The notes under the pieces were generated by a model, which saw only the letters and a program-made list of their open reading frames with translations, did no database searches and had not been told where the DNA came from. The position numbers were made by a program, and so were the translations under genes. Positions 24,755 to 39,076 of a stretch of 64,000 bases of DNA are shown here, one piece after another. The first letter of the stretch is position 1, and the number at the start of each line of letters is the position of its first letter. The stretch comes from Turbatrix aceti (Eukaryota; Nematoda; Chromadorea; Rhabditida; Panagrolaimidae), in assembly GCA_963969345.1 (NCBI GenBank), contig OZ017770.1:3109246-3173245 (forward strand), written 5' to 3'.

Positions 24755-27700
24755 CTAAGAAGTACCCGATGCGTTTTCTGCGACGCCTTGTGGGACATGA
24801 ACATTGCACGACGCCGCGACACTCACCAGCAGACTGAAAAAAGGTATCCGTTACCAATCAAATTCTTCAAGGAGTAAAAATGTAAACTAACCGCTGAATT
24901 TCAACCGCGCAGTGGACGAATGGAAGTGTCCAGAATTGGTACTGCTCGTTGCGAATCAGCTCGATGAACGTAATAAGCAGACCCCAGGGGTGAGGACGAA
25001 GAGAAACCAATCGCTCGAATAGGATGCGGGTGATCTGTTCCTTGATGCTCTCGCAGTTGGCTTCGCTGAAGATGTACAGCAGGGTGCACGCGAAGTAGTG
25101 CGTCAGGGCATTCGGATACCGAAGTTGATTGGCTAGAGCGTTGAACAACAAGTAGCGTCCTGCAAAATATCTCATTGCAAAAATGATCGTTTTCAAATAA
25201 TAAAAAGTACCTTCGGAATCAAAGGAAACCGCCAAGCTCTGGAAGATGTCCATGAACGACGAATGAGCGATCGATGAGATGCTAATCGTCTGGTTCGTTT
25301 CCTTGAGCTGATGGATGGCGCGGATGCCGACGTAGGTGACGACCGCGTTCATCGCAGGAATGTTGAACTTGTTGCCCGGCTGGGTGCCGTTCTCCAGCTT
25401 GTTGGCCAGATCCGAGAGGAAGGTGACGCACGAACGAGTACGCAGGTAGTCTTCGAGGTTCGCGCGAAGCTCGTCCGCAACAATATTGTTTGTCTCGAAT
25501 GGAAATTCAGGGAGAAGTTCCATCTCCGGCAGTGTTTGGATCTGAAACTATCAATCATGTTAAAGACAAACGAAATGAGTAAGCACTCACCTCATCGAAG
25601 GAGAGTCCAAATGGATCCGGCAGACGCATGGTGCGAGGGTAGGCGCTCAGCACGAGATTGCGTAGCTGGATGCAGTTGGAGGGGATAACGTCGCAGAGCA
25701 CGAAGTTGTAATCACACAGGATCTCAGGGAAATCGTGCAGCACAACAAGCATGACACGAAGCGTTCCACGGTAGAGTTCATCCATGAAATTGGCCATCTC
25801 GACGTTGCGGAGGTACGGAGACATGAACTTGATGTGAACGATGAGAAGCTGCGTAAAGACAGCCCGCGTCAGAGCAGCGGAATCGTGGGGTGCCAAGAGT
25901 TGGTTGATGAACGCACGATGTCCGAGGATGTCGAGCCAATGGAAGGCGAAACCGGGAGCGTATCGTGGCTGGAGGAAGAACATCGTCTGACTAAAATTAC
26001 AAAAAAATTATCAATAGTCTCAAAAAAACAAAAACAACTCAACATACCCCCAAACTTCGATGATCTGCAGTTTATGGAGCTGCAGAAAGTCGTGCTGGAT
26101 AATCTCCATGAAGATAGTGAGGAGAATCCGGTGGTACGGAAGCCCCTCAAAATCGTCCTTTCGGTTGACATCGTGATCCTGGATGCAGACGTGTGCGATG
26201 ATTTCGAGGATCTTCTGCAGCACAGAGATGCGCGTACAGTTGGTGATCATTTCACCCTGACGTGAAATGACGACGGCAAGCCGAGCGTAGGCGTCAAGCG
26301 TGTGGTAGCAGCGTTGTTTTGCCGCATGTCCCGAGGCACTGTTGAGGAGGCGGTACGAGACGTCGATGCACATCATGAGGCACGCCTTGAAGAACTTCAT
26401 GATGACTTCTTCGGTGAGTGTGATGCCGTGGCTCTGGATGATGTGCATGACGGTGTTGCAGAAGTTGAGAGTCCGAGTGTAATCGACTGCTTGGATGTTC
26501 ATCCAGTCCCGGAAGAACGATTCAACCTTGGATTGGAAATCGTTGGGGTCACGATAGTTGACAATGTCTTCGGCGGTGATGTTGAAGTTATCGTAGTCAA
26601 AGTTGGTGTTTGCCTTCTGCATGATGAGCACCTTGAAGTAGTTGTACGTCAGCGGGAGGATGTAGCTGATGCTACCCATGTTGTTCATGCTCAGGAGGTG
26701 CACCAACTTCTGGATGAAGACAATGATACCGTTCGTGCCGTTGTTCAGGAACGTAGCCAGGAGCTGATCGTAGACAACGATGTTCACCATGCGATTGCGC
26801 ACCAGAAACTCAAAGGCATCGTGGTTGAATCGGGATTCCTGCATGAACGAGAACGCGACGCGGGTAATTAGCCGGATGACTTCGATCTTGGTGACGTTGG
26901 TCAGGAGAAGACGCATGGTGTTGACGTAGATCGAGTGAAGCTCCTTGATGTAGCTTCCCATGTACGCGCGGTCAGCCGGTGAAGTCGAGCAGTGCGTAAG
27001 GAAGCGCTCGGTAAAGGTATCAATGATGCGAACGATGCCTTCGTTGTTCGGCGTTGCGACGTATTCCGTGATCAGATTTCGGCATTCCGTAATGTCAGCT
27101 ACGATCTCCGCGGCCTTGGCGTTCTGCGCAGCGTACTGTTGGAGGACACGATTGATAACTTGGTTGACAAAGAGGTTCAGCTGACTCGCCAGGTTCTCGT
27201 GATCTGCGACGTGAAGCTCCGCGGAAGTATCTCTCGGTTGGACGTACTCAAAGAACATGTCCTCGATAGTGCAAGACTTGAACGAGCAGATCTCGGATGA
27301 GAAGAGATCGTAAACCTTCATTTCATCCTTGGTGGGCGCCGATCGCTGAGGCTTGAGATCAGCTGGGAGAGCATCGACAATGCTCTGCACCTGAGGCGGG
27401 ATGATCACGCTGACGTCACGCTTGCCAAAGTACTCGGTAAAACGTTTTTCGATCTCGATGGTGGCCTTCTCGCAGGATGACTTGACGACGTACGAAGCAG
27501 CGAGCTCGTTGTTAGCCTCCATGATGGACTGGATGATTTCCTCGAGCTCCTGAGCCGGATCAAAAGCCTGTCCCAGATTGGACTGCGTAATGACCTGGGT
27601 GATGACGTTGCGGAGGTAGCTGAAGATACTCTGCGCGATGGGTTCACGGGTCGTGATCATGGCGATGGCGGCAGTCATGCCACGCATCATCTGGAGGAAA

Positions 27701-30700
27701 GCGCGTCGAACATCGTTCGTTGGGCACGATGCAGCAAAATCCTTCATGACGACGTCCTGCGTGAGAGCGGCGGCACAGATGATGGATCGATCGACGATGC
27801 CATTGATCATCTCACGCACTGCCTGACCGATGGCTTGCCTAATCTGGGCACCCAGGTGAGGGTATTGACGAACCAGATAGTGAGGAGGAATGTTGAGTTG
27901 TTGCTCAATCGCTGAAAGGAAAAAATAGCTTGTTATCAGGCCTTTTTATCAGAAGTAAACTTTCTTTCATCCTTTCATCATTCTTAAGTTTCAAAACTTG
28001 TGCACGTAACTAATATTTTTTGCTCAGCCAAAAACGGTTTGCTTGTATAACAAGCAGCAAATTTAGTCATGTCATGACAAAAAAGCGTGCTTGCCCGTCA
28101 CAAAAAGAGAAAATAGAGAATAGCAATGATCAATAATGTTAGTCAGCTTTCTCGCAAACGTAAAAACACAATACAATTTCGCAAAAAAAACAACAACTTA
28201 CGTTCATGAATGCTGAGATCGATGTAGTAGAACTGAGCCGAAATATTGTTGGCCGCAGTTTGGTTGGCTGCAGGAGCCGGTTGTTGATAGGACGATGCCA
28301 TAGAGTTTTGGACAATTTCAGCGTCGCTCACTCCTGTCTGTGGATTGTAAGACGCCTGATTGACCGAGGAACGTCCGCCCGTAGGATCGTACAACCCACC
28401 AGCGACTTGAAGTGCGTCACCGCCTGGCATGTCCGGTCGTGAGAGTGCTGCCACGTCGGATAGTTGTTGCTTCATCTGGCTGACCCTACCAATGCCCGCG
28501 TCCAGAGCAGATGCTTCATTTGGAGGTATTAAGCTGTCTAGCATTACGTGCAATTCTTTGCATAAGACTTCAATTTCGAATTTGAGGTTGAGTTTGAGAT
28601 CAGATTGTCGATGGATTTCGGCCAGTATGCGAAGAATATCGTTTACGTACGCGCTTTGTGGAGTGAATACGAAGCTTTTCGTCGAAGCCATTACTACCTT
28701 GACTACGAAGGGGATTACGTAGAGCAGCTCCTGTTGGCCCTTGTAGAAGGCTTCCAGAAGCAAGTTCTTGAGATTCAGTTCGTCGTAGAACAGGGGAGAA
28801 TTGCGTCCGATGGAGATCAAGCCCAGCCAGTGACCGAGATTCTTCAGAAGCATTCGGTGTTCAAAATTTGAAGCAGCGTGCTTCTTGTCGCTCTTCAAAA
28901 GAATTTTGATGTTCCGCAGGGTCTCATCTCGTACCATTTCATCCAGATTCTTGTCGTTGATGGTGATCAAAAAGTTGTTATACAGATTGTGGAAATTCTG
29001 TTCCAGGGTTACGCGTTTCATTACGAAATACTGGGCTAACCACTTTTTGAACACATCATCGTTGTCGTCGAGAATCTTGCGAATGTCGCCGACTTTGTCG
29101 TTGATGTTGGCCTGGCTGAGGTTGTTGCAGAGAAACGATACGTCTTCGATAAGCTTCGTCTCGTCGAGGTGGATGATCTTGCCGTCCTTCTCCGCGCCCT
29201 TCTCCAAGATGTCCATGTTCGACACGACCATCATCGACGGAGCCTGTAAAATACGACAAATGCTTATTCACCCCGCAGAAAAAGAGAAAAACAAAAAACT
29301 TACGCGTTGTTCGGTGTTACGCATGACAGCGCCTTGTGCCGCCTCGGCGATTGTGGCCGCGGTATGAGCTGGCAACGACGAAGTGGGAAATTCATTTCGT
29401 ACAGCCGCGGAAGGTACAGCTATTCTTGCTGATCGAATTCCATGCAGGTCAGTCTCCGTGTCGTATGGAGGCAATTGGCTGATACAGCCCGCCATAACAT
29501 AGTCTTGGAGAATTTGTGGAAATCTGGCATAGTTTGGACCGGAACGAATCATGTGGCACACCTTGGGATATCGATGGAGGATCCCCTTGCACGCTTGGAG
29601 GGCGACAATGCCGAAAGTAAAGAGCGGAGAAGCTGGCGAACATTGGAGAGCTTCTATCACTTTACGTACCGCGGTGGCGAATTGGATGTTCCTGGAAAGA
29701 GACGGGTAATGATAATCATGAAATCTACATCGAGTAGAAATAGACAATAGAATTTACAAACAACTCACTCAGCCAAAAAACAAGTATCCTGAATTATGAT
29801 GAGCATAGTCATGATGAGAAAGCAAAAGTAGAAAAGCAGAACTTATCGAACAGCGCAACTCCAGAAACAGCGCAACCACGGCAGAGCATTTTCGCTTCGG
29901 GAACCCCTAGTGCGCACACATTCCTCGCTTCGTTTATCACTCGCTCATACTTTTCGGCGACAGCTCCGTTTGTTGAGAGCTTTTTCGTTCGTTTTTGTTC
30001 GTGCTACTCATCGTTTTCGTTTGTTTTTGTTCGTGCTACTCACCGTTTTCGTTCGTGCTTGTTGCTACTACTCCGTTTTCGTTCGTTTTTTCTCATACTA
30101 CCGATTTTCGCCCATATATAAACAAATTTCATCGAAAATAAGAGTGCGCCGAGGCAAAACCTAGTTTTCGTTTTAGCGTACAAAAAAGTGAGAAAAACTT
30201 ACTCTACAATGCCTTCGTTGATAAATCCACCGTATACCTTTGCCGTAGTTTGCAACTCGTAATCTGGATACTCGTTGAAAAATTTGAATTCATCAAAGAG
30301 ATTCTTTATTACACAGTTGAGAATATCCTGAAAAAGACGTGAAATGAGCCAAACCATAGATTGAGTGCGCTAGACCGGAGCTTGATCTTTCCATCAGGAT
30401 CTAGCATTTGTTTGTAGATTTTGTAAGAGCAGCACCGTTCTCTCTTACAAAACGATAAAATGACTGACCTTATGCTTGCCATCGTTGGAGCTCCGAAACA
30501 TCAACATCTGCTGTATAAAATCATTTACAGACAGAGCATTCTGATCCGCGAACATTTGTTGGAAGTAGGTGTTAGCTTCGTCCTGGATATCCTCAGGAAA
30601 TGACTGTTCCATTGTCTGGCCTAGCAAGGTGGAGCCATTGATCCCATGCGAGGTACCTGCCATAGACTGCTGCGAAAACACGGGCCGTAGCTCCAGGCCG

Positions 30701-33700
30701 GCGCCTGGAATCGGCGTTGACCGAGATGCTATAAATAAAAATTATAAAACTGTTATTTGTCTTCAAATTAATGCATTCTGATTTCGTGTTTCGGTCGCAA
30801 TTACCAGTGGCAAAAAACATTAGTATGCTGACGAGTCAATAATTTGATATCTTATTAGTTAGCGGAATGACAAAAAAATCTTTTTGTCGCGAGAAGCAAA
30901 AATGTACTACAATTTAAAATGCCAGCAATGGCAAATCCCTTAGCGGTAAACTACAAAGGCGGCGACAAATAGCACGGCAGTCAAGTGCACGACCACCGTG
31001 ATTTTCGGAAACCATTGAAAAAAGCGCGACCTGGGATATTTTCTCGCAGGGTGTAGGGGGGCCACCATCTGACCTTGCGCACATGCCATGGCCATGGTTA
31101 ACAAAAGCAGCAACCCAGGTGGCCCGCTTCGCGCACGCGTGGCTTTTGTTTAAAAACTGATTTCAATTGCGATTGTCTCCCCTAATTTTTTTTTAAATTA
31201 ACATACACCATCCAGCACCAGCATTCCCCCAGTTTTGGCTAGGGATTCCGGCAGCAGTTCCTCCGCCCTGACGGTAGAGGGCATCTGGTAAGGGATTTCG
31301 GATTTCCTGTACCATTTGGTTACTCATGTAAGGCGAGTAGCTTGGCGTCGTTGCGGTGAGTCGTCCGCTGTTGCCAAATACAGGAGTGGTCATGCTGCTG
31401 GTCACCCCAACAGGTCCCCCTGAAACGGCTCATATAAGTGAAACAGACAAAGGAAAGCTACAAAAACATTTTGGTTCTCTCTCCCCTCCGTCCCATTCAG
31501 TTATTCAATCGATTCTATTGTCGATGGAAAAGTGCAGTTCTTCGACGTGTTGTCCGTCGCTCCCTTTGTACGTTATCATACGATAGCATTTTTTTCCTAT
31601 CCCCTCTAGATATGACGATAACAGCCAAACCATTACCATGCCAGAGATCGTGTGTAGTCTCGGAACGCGTACCAAACTGTGGAAAGGCATTTGACCCCTG
31701 GATATCGACGTAGAGTTTGGGTAAAAATGATTCCGTCATTTAAATAGCCTCAGTCTTCTACACATGGTGTTTTGTACAAACAAAGGGGAATCAAAATCCT
31801 GTTGTGGCAGAGCTTTCTGTCGATAACAGCGCAAAACACTGTAAATGGGTGCGACTAACTAAACATATACGCAACACGCATAGGGGAATCAACCAGCGCG
31901 TAGGACGTAGAAAAAACGCACGCGCATTTTTTAGAAAGGTAACCGGGAAAACAAATATCAAGCGGTAGAGGCTGAATCCCGCCAAATATGAAAAATGCTT
32001 TCGAAAGCACATCTATCGATAAGTTAAAGTTGTAGCTTGGCGTCATCTTGTCGAGATCCCTTCAATCCATTTACCCAGGAGCATAGCATAGTTGGCAGCG
32101 CGCATGCAAGGAAGCAGAAAAGCAAAAAGAAGCGAGCGAAAGCGCCACAATGTCGTCACACGTCCTTCTTTCCGCCGGCCAGCAAGAACGACGAAGGTCG
32201 TCGTAGCCCTCATTCGTCTCTGCGTCGACGGCAACCCATCCACTGTCTCTTTCTTTCTCTATCCCACAATGACACGGTCGTCTACGCTCTGTGCACTCCA
32301 TCGATTGAAACATTAAACCGACGTCTTCCCCTGCGCACTCGCCCCGGTGAGGCCGGGCGGTGCGGTGCGGCGGCAGCGGTATTGGTTGGGGCAAACTGCG
32401 GGTGCTGGCTGTTGCGAAGTCCACGACTGAGTGCGTTTATTCAGCATATCGCTTAGCTGGGGTGGCTAGCTTACAGTCACACAGACTGTCGGACTATAAC
32501 TAAGCGGTATTATGCTTCGCTTCTAAAGTTGGGGCTGCTGGTTATTACAATAATCCCGCTAAATTCAGACGTCTGTCGCCAGTCTCGTCTACGATTAGTT
32601 CGTCTTTGCGCAAACGACCCGGATTGTACGCATCTAAAATAGTTTTTTTACCCGATAGAAAAAACACTTGACAAATGTATCGCTCTCTAATCTCTATAGT
32701 TTTGCAAATCCCGACGCCAGATAAGGAATTAAAAAGGAACTTACCGCCGCTAATGAGATCACCACGATTGTGCATGTAACCTATTGCATTCGGTGTCGTC
32801 AGAGAGTGACTTGCATGGTACAAGTTTACCGGTCGTAGATTCGGAGATTTCTGAAACGAATGAATTTTGAATGTTTGCACATGGAATATAAGTCGACGCG
32901 CTTCACTAGCATTACGTCCTAATTTCGAAAAGTATAATTATCGTTTTTGCCGTTACACTAAAACAAATAGTACGTAAAGGCCTGGATACCGGAGACGTAA
33001 GAGTCATCTTTTGGAACGAAAAGCCCTAGATCCTAGAGCCGGCAGCATAGCCTCGTCTGATATGTGCCCTCTCAGCATAGCCCCATCTCGTCTGATACGT
33101 GCTAAAATGTTTTCAATAAAGAGCCAGAAGGAGAATTCTCTCGTATAAACATAACGAAGGACTGGCTGAACGCAAATGTTTACTATGTGGCGCGTTATGA
33201 TCACATTTTTTACGAATTTGCTGTTTTTTACGAAAAAATGTTATTGCGCCGCTGAAAACACGTCTCACGTATTATTTTAGTGTGCACAGAAGACTACCAC
33301 GTGGGTTGTGTGCCTGTCTGTTATCATTTATCAGCCAACCAACTTTTATCGAAGCGTTAGTTCAGTTTGTTGTGTGTATGTATTGATCAAAAATGTAGGC
33401 ATAGACTGCAAAAACTGGTGGGACCGCGGGGAGTTTAGTATTCCACCGTATTTTTTTTTCAAGGCCTCCCGAAAAACCGTCCGAAAAATAATAATAGGAG
33501 CCAAACCTAAGCCGGCCACCTGTGCCTCTGACTCGCCCATTTTATGCCCTGCTGCACCTTTTGTTCGTAAACGCATTGCGTGTGATCTTGGTTCAAAACG
33601 ACCAACCGTCAAGGTGTTGATGTGACTGACCAGTCTCGTAAACTCGGCATCAATAGCAGGCGAATACGCCGATCGTAGCTGGAGTGCGTTGTACATTGTA

Positions 33701-35272
33701 TGAAAAGTCTCAGGTGGAAACGCCGGTCCTTCACCGGGCCCCGGTTGGTATCGGGATTTAATGTAAGACACCATATGATGTGCAAATACTTCTCCATGTT
33801 CGACTAGCTTGTCGTCTAGGAACTTGTCCAACTTGAGGAAATCTCTTCGCGAAGCCAGACAGGCCAAATCTATAGCAAACGAAAACTGAGGCACATTAAA
33901 GAGTTCTCCTAGGCCGTTGGATTTTAGTTCGTGGGCCACTTCTAGAATCTTAGTCAGTCTGGATTGCTGCGTTTCGACAGGCCCAGATGAATAGTACTGC
34001 GTGAGCCCATCGATAACAGTACTTTTTGACTGCCCACCAAATGCATCTGCATTCCAGTAGGCATTAAGCACCGAAACCGCATTCGTATGCTGAACCATGA
34101 GTTGGACAATAAGTTGTCGGACAATGTTCTTCTGATTTGCCGACAAACTTGGCTAAAATAGCGACGAATCGATACAACATGCTTGGAGGAAAGAAGGAAG
34201 CGTGTTTGTTAAAAACAGCACTCTGGTTAGGTTGTTGGAGGGGAAAATGAGAAGAACAGCACAAAACCAACGCTATTTATCCAGCGAATTATAAGCCAGC
34301 AAGGCAAAATTATTCCTTGGGCACCCCTTTTTGCTCTGTGCCACCCCCATTCACCACACCAGGCTAGTCACGCACACAAAAAATACATACGTTCACTTGC
34401 AATATGCTGAGAAGTAATAAATCTGGACACTGACTGGCAGGAATAAAAGCCCGGTCCTCGACTTTTGGATCTGGCTTTTTTGAGAGAATATCAGATACAA
34501 TGTCAAAAGATGTATTCGCACGATGCATCAACAGGACCATGAGATTCAAGCAAGTCCTAAACAATGAAAAAAACAATATTGTAAACTTCAGGTATGCCAA
34601 AAAACCAAACATACCAATTTCTAATCCCGACGCTGCTTTCATCGGGTGGAATCTTGAGAGCGGACGTATTGACAGCTGTATGGGGAAAGTCGGCAAAGCA
34701 AAAAAGTTCCGGTGAGCCCAGTAGTTGGAAGAGCCAAGTCAATTGTCCGATTTCGTTGCTTGACCACGGCCTGTAGAGGCAATCGATAGGCAAAAACCTC
34801 CCACCGTTTGCATTCAATATTATTTGCATCAGAAAATGCACAGCAGCACGACTTCGTACGTAGAACGCGGGTATTTCCGTGAACGTCGATAGTACTTCGT
34901 CCCATTTGATATCATGAATCTAAAATTGTACAAAAAATATAATTAATATTTTTCCAACCTACGAACAAATGTTTTAATGGCATGAACAAATACTGCTGGA
35001 TTGAGTTGGCCAAGAAGCCCGTCTTTGTCCGGCACACCCCATAGTTGGGTTTCGTCGGTACGGGGCACAATGAACTCTTCCTCACTGCAGGTAAGACAAG
35101 CAATAATAAGTTTGGCAAAAAATCGTGAATCAATGGTAGAGGTATCGTTAGCTACTATTTCCTTGATAAAAGATATACAATTTTCAATGTTTTCCGTAAA
35201 TTCACTTCCGTGATCGACTAATAATGCGTAAAAATGTGAGAGATTTGTTGACCTGTCGTTGTAACCCGCCAT
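24755..35272 (-). CDS. CNOT1: CCR4-NOT complex scaffold subunit 1
   Basis: Scaffold of the cytoplasmic CCR4-NOT deadenylase. Coding segments, in transcript order: about 35272-34950 (N-terminal HEAT), 34918-34400 (VDLIYRP-like PIDCLYRPW; PELFCFADFPH), 34155-33500 (FAIDLACLASRRDFLKLDKF), small Ser/Gly/Pro-rich exons at about 32857-32744, 31704-31630 and 31425-31210, MIF4G region from about 30730 to 29300, CAF40-binding region 29240-28200 (LLKNLGHWLGLISI; GQQELLYVIPFV), a long exon about 27912-26050, then the Not1 domain 25980-24755 (RNVEMANFM; CDVIPSNCIQLRNL; GRYLLFNALANQLRYPN; RPHPWGLLITFIEL). The last intron uses a GTTAGT donor and yields a tail ending SGTS before TAG at 24755. Homologues have about 200 more N-terminal residues than seen from ATG 35272, so the start is uncertain. 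Confidence 0.93.
29981..30100. repeat. minisatellite-like repeat in a CNOT1 intron
   Basis: Between CNOT1 exons, about 3.5 imperfect copies of a roughly 31-base unit containing GTTTTCGTTCG and GTGCTACTCA occur in tandem. No function is evident; the copy number is probably variable. Confidence 0.6.
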
Positions 35273-35832
35273 GACAGTTAGGAGGCAATTGTGATAAACC
35301 GGTACGCGAAAAGATTGAGAGAAAAAGCTGGTGATTGAGTTTCGGTTGTAATTCGATAGATATTACTCACGATACTATGGTGATGAGAAAATTGGGGGTC
35401 TGCAATGATTGATTTGGCTTAATTATACTTTTAGTTTTGAATCGAGGATGAGAGTGAGTTGTAGAAAGAAGCAAGTAAAGGAAATCCACGGGTGTCGCCA
35501 ACCCTTAGTTATGTCAACCAAGTGCATCATCCAACGAGAATCGCAATTAACTCTGTTTTATGGTCAATGATGGAAACATGCGACAAGGATAAGTCACAAT
35601 TAAACATGTTTCTGTCAAAAGATGTATAGATGAAAAAAATGAAAAAATTGACACGTCACGAGGGGGAGCATGTGCCAAACCAGAGCTGTGTCTGGTAAAG
35701 GCATCGCTTATGAATAATTATGATGCGCTGGTTTTGCCATAAGGAGGGAAAGGGTCCAGCGAATTACAAAACGCATGAAACATCGTGTGAAAAAGAAGGA
35801 AATCGTCATCGGGATCGAGTCGCATCGAAGAA

Positions 35833-37247
35833 CTAGCGAATGGCACGCGATCGAGCGTAGAGCGTGTCGATTACTTCGCCGCAGGCGTGAATGAGGTCGA
35901 CGCCGAGTTCGTATGTGCGGTCTGTGGGAGGAGTATCAAAAACGACGAGAAGACCTTCTTCCTGGTGTAGACAACCTAAAAAAAGCGTTTAACTATACAA
36001 AATCCAGTTGCACCCATTGAAACAAACCAGAAAACTTTTTGTCCAGGATCATCTGAGAGAGCTTGCGCTCGACCTTGTCAACGTCCATGCCGATGGTCTT
36101 GGCGATGTGGGAAATCTGAACCTGGGAGTAAGGCTCTACCAGACGGCAGAGGTCTTTTTCGAGCATGGTGGAGCTCAGAGTGTTAAAGTGGTTGCGAACT
36201 ACCGTATCGCGCTGCAGTTCGTCGCGGTACTGTCCAAAGGCGACGTTGAAGTCGGCCATGGACCTCTTCTTTGCAGCCTCGGAAATGGCGACCATCGCGT
36301 TGATGTCGGGGTAGGCGTACTTGAGAGCCGTCTTGCTGACCAGAAGAGACTTGATGTCATCGTAGTTGCCAAGCATGATCTGGCAGAGAATCATGTATTT
36401 CAGTGCACGTAGAGCTTCGGTCTTCTCGTTGACGCTATCGTAGTTTTCGAAAGCTTCGTAGAAATAAGAGTACGCAGTCTTGTAATCACGTTCATCGCCA
36501 GCGTGGAGGATTCCTGACTGCATATCGAGAGCTGCCTGTAGCCGCGGAGGGACGTAGATCGAATTTGCAGTCGTACGGGCAGAAACCATGGCTGCACGTG
36601 CCTTGCTGAGGGATTGAAGGTGGTAGCAGGCCTTGCTGTTTTCGAGCTGAGCTTCAATGATGAGATCCTTGTCGTCGACCTTCTTGAGCTCGCGGATGAG
36701 TTCGTTCGAAGCGGTCACAGCACTGGGATAGCGTCCAAGATCGTTGTACAGGCGGAGAAGACGGGCTTGAAGGATCTGGCGGAGGTAAATGCGGTTTTCC
36801 TCCTGAGCCCACTGAATGCACTCCAGGCAGAGGTTCACCTGCAAATAAAAATTGTATTTTATAAAAACATAAAACCACAAAAAATACAAACTTTGCCATC
36901 GCTGTCGGTGTCCTCAATCTGCAGACGTAGGTCGAGCAGGTTGCGGATGATCTTGACGGCCTTAGCGGCTCCGATGCTGGCGAAGAAGGGTCTGGCATCC
37001 TGGATGAGTGTGCGAAGCTCCTTCGGCTGCTGGTTGTCAGCAAGGTAGCGGCCAAGCTCCAGGAGACCTTCTTCGCGCTTCTTGATGTCGCCTTCGTTGC
37101 TTGGAAGCGGAGAGTGTACTGTAAAAATACATTCATAAAAAAATCTTAAGAACAACGGCAAAGCGCACCCAATTTCATTAAGTTGTCGACATTGGCGTTG
37201 GTGAGATGAGGTGCGGCAACAGGAGCAGTCAACGTTCCACCAGACAT
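35833..37247 (-). CDS. PSMD11: 26S proteasome regulatory subunit Rpn6/PSMD11
   Basis: Lid subunit that clamps the 19S particle to the 20S core. Four exons are readable: 37247 to about 37168 (MSGGTLTAPVAAPHL...), about 37121-36895, 36841-36028, and a last exon ending in TAG at 35833-35835. TPR-like helices include EGLLELGRYLADNQQPKEL, LCLECIQWAQEENRIYLRQ and ARAAMVSARTTANSIYVPP. DMQSGILHAGDERDYKTAYS and YFYEAFENYDS precede the PCI domain, whose end reads VQISHIAKTIGMDVDKVERK and LSQMILDKKFSG, as in all Rpn6. The C-terminal helix is present. An acceptor-like AAATTTAG lies 10 bases before the ATG. It lies 560 bp upstream of CNOT1 on the same strand and head-to-head with TBP. Confidence 0.95.
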
Positions 37248-38015
37248 AATTTGCTGTCTAAATTTGTAAAATCAGAGAACAACAAGCTTGAGAAAAAAAT
37301 GATGACAAAAAAGCAGCAAACAACCCAACGCTCAACTTTTAAGAGGTCTCGACACGGTGAATCTTAACGGACTGATGGGAGACAGCTGACACAAATTTAA
37401 TAAAAAAAATTACTTAAACATAGGGCCTATTTACTGGACAAAAAAAATATCTGGAAAAGGATTTACCCCTTTGGCGGATCAAGACAAATTTAAAAAGAAA
37501 AGAAATCGATTGTGACAGTACTGACTGAGTGTTGAGCGGTCGTTTGTGAAATGAGAACACACATGCATATATATACGTTAGCAAAAAACCGGTTAGCTCA
37601 TGGACTTAAATCAACAAATGCCCCGAGGATCGATAACTTTACTCGCGCAATTTGTTTCAAATGTAAATTTGTCTACAAAATTCATTTCTGTAGTTATAAA
37701 AAAATTATTTCACCCCCGATTTACGTGAAGTCATTACGCCATAAAACAGGCTGGAATTATCTAGAACACACGCAATATCTCGTCTACGTAACGTTTGTCC
37801 TGGGGCGAAGTGGCTACCACACCATTGCTTGACGATGCACTGGATGGTTGTATTGATCCTTATTTTCTTATTAAATGTTGTTTGTTCATTTTCAATCAAT
37901 GTATCAATAATTGTTTTTACACAAGTAATTGATAGTCCTATTGATCGCGTAGACGGAATTATAACGATAAAAATATAGTTAATACTGATTAAACGTTAAA
38001 GGAATTTTCAGCGTC
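37248..38015. promoter_or_regulatory. divergent promoter region PSMD11 / TBP
   Basis: 768 bp between two head-to-head essential genes. AT-rich with no coding exon. A TTTTCAG acceptor sits at 38005-38011, four bases before the TBP start. Confidence 0.5.
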
Positions 38016-39076
38016 ATGGAGCCGCTCTCATTCGGGCAGAGTCCCGCGGGGCCGCACTCCATAATGAGTACCATGACTCCGGCTACTCATCAGGGTCCTG
38101 GATCAATGATGGGATCGGGATATCCGGCGTCACAGGCCGCTCTTTTTAATCCGGGAAGCAATCTTAACATGGGATCTGTACAAACTCACAACACTGGACC
38201 AGGTATATATAAAGCTAAATTATAGCTTTTATAAAATTATGTGTATTTGCTTCAGGATCAATAAGCCAGTTTAACGGTCCAAGCAGTATTCAGAACAATC
38301 TTAATGTACCTTACATGGATCCACCGTCTGTTTATAATGGTCCAGAAAGTGTACAGAATTCACTAAGTAATATCCCGGGATTGTTAATGGTACCAACGAC
38401 ACCGTTGAACAATGACAATATCATGCCCGCTTCTAACCTTCCCCACACGGTTGTACCACAGACACCGATGTCTAACATGAACGCGGTCGATGTGCCATCA
38501 CCGACACTCCAAAATATCGTATCAACGGTGAATTTAGGAGTCCAACTTGATCTCAAAAAAATAGCTCAACATGCACGTAATGCGGAATACAATCCTAAGC
38601 GATTTGCAGCCGTTATTATGAGAATAAGAGAACCTAGAACGACAGCACTTATATTTTCCTCTGGCAAAATGGTTTGTACGGGAGCAAAATCAGAAGAAGA
38701 CAGTCGATTAGCAGCACGAAAGTATGCAAGAATTGTTCAGAAATTGGGTTTTAAAGCAAAGTTCACTGAATTCAAGGTGAGACTGTTAAATCAGCATATA
38801 CAAGTGAAAAATGTGATTTTATAGATTCAAAACATGGTCGGATCATGTGACGTCCGATTTCCCATTCAACTGGAAGCGTTATGCGTCACTCACTCTCAGT
38901 TCAGCGCCTACGAACCCGAGTTATTCCCCGGTCTAATTTATCGAATGGTCAAGCCACGTGTGGTACTGTTGATATTCGTAAGCGGTAAAGTCGTCATTAC
39001 AGGCGCCAAATACAAAAAAGATATCGATGAAGCCTTCAGTCAAATCTATCCTATTCTTAAGGGTTTCAAAAAATAA
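38016..39076 (+). CDS. TBP: TATA-box-binding protein
   Basis: Core of TFIID and of the Pol I and Pol III initiation factors; nuclear. Three exons: 38016-38200, about 38257-38776 and 38824-39076, about 315 residues. The N-terminal half is low-complexity, rich in Ser, Asn, Gly, Met and Pro, without a polyglutamine tract. The saddle begins at [19 protein letters not shown], with repeat 1 ([38 protein letters not shown]) and repeat 2 ([40 protein letters not shown]). It ends LKGFKK. All DNA-contacting stirrups look intact. The ATG is immediately preceded by TTTTCAG. Confidence 0.97.

Noticed and set aside
25311..28871. Long plus-strand frames opposite CNOT1
   Set aside because: They are antisense shadows of well-supported CNOT1 exons, caused by codon bias.
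35273..35832. Operon of PSMD11 and CNOT1
   Set aside because: Same strand and 560 bp apart, but spacing is larger than typical trans-spliced operons and no acceptor lies directly before the CNOT1 ATG.
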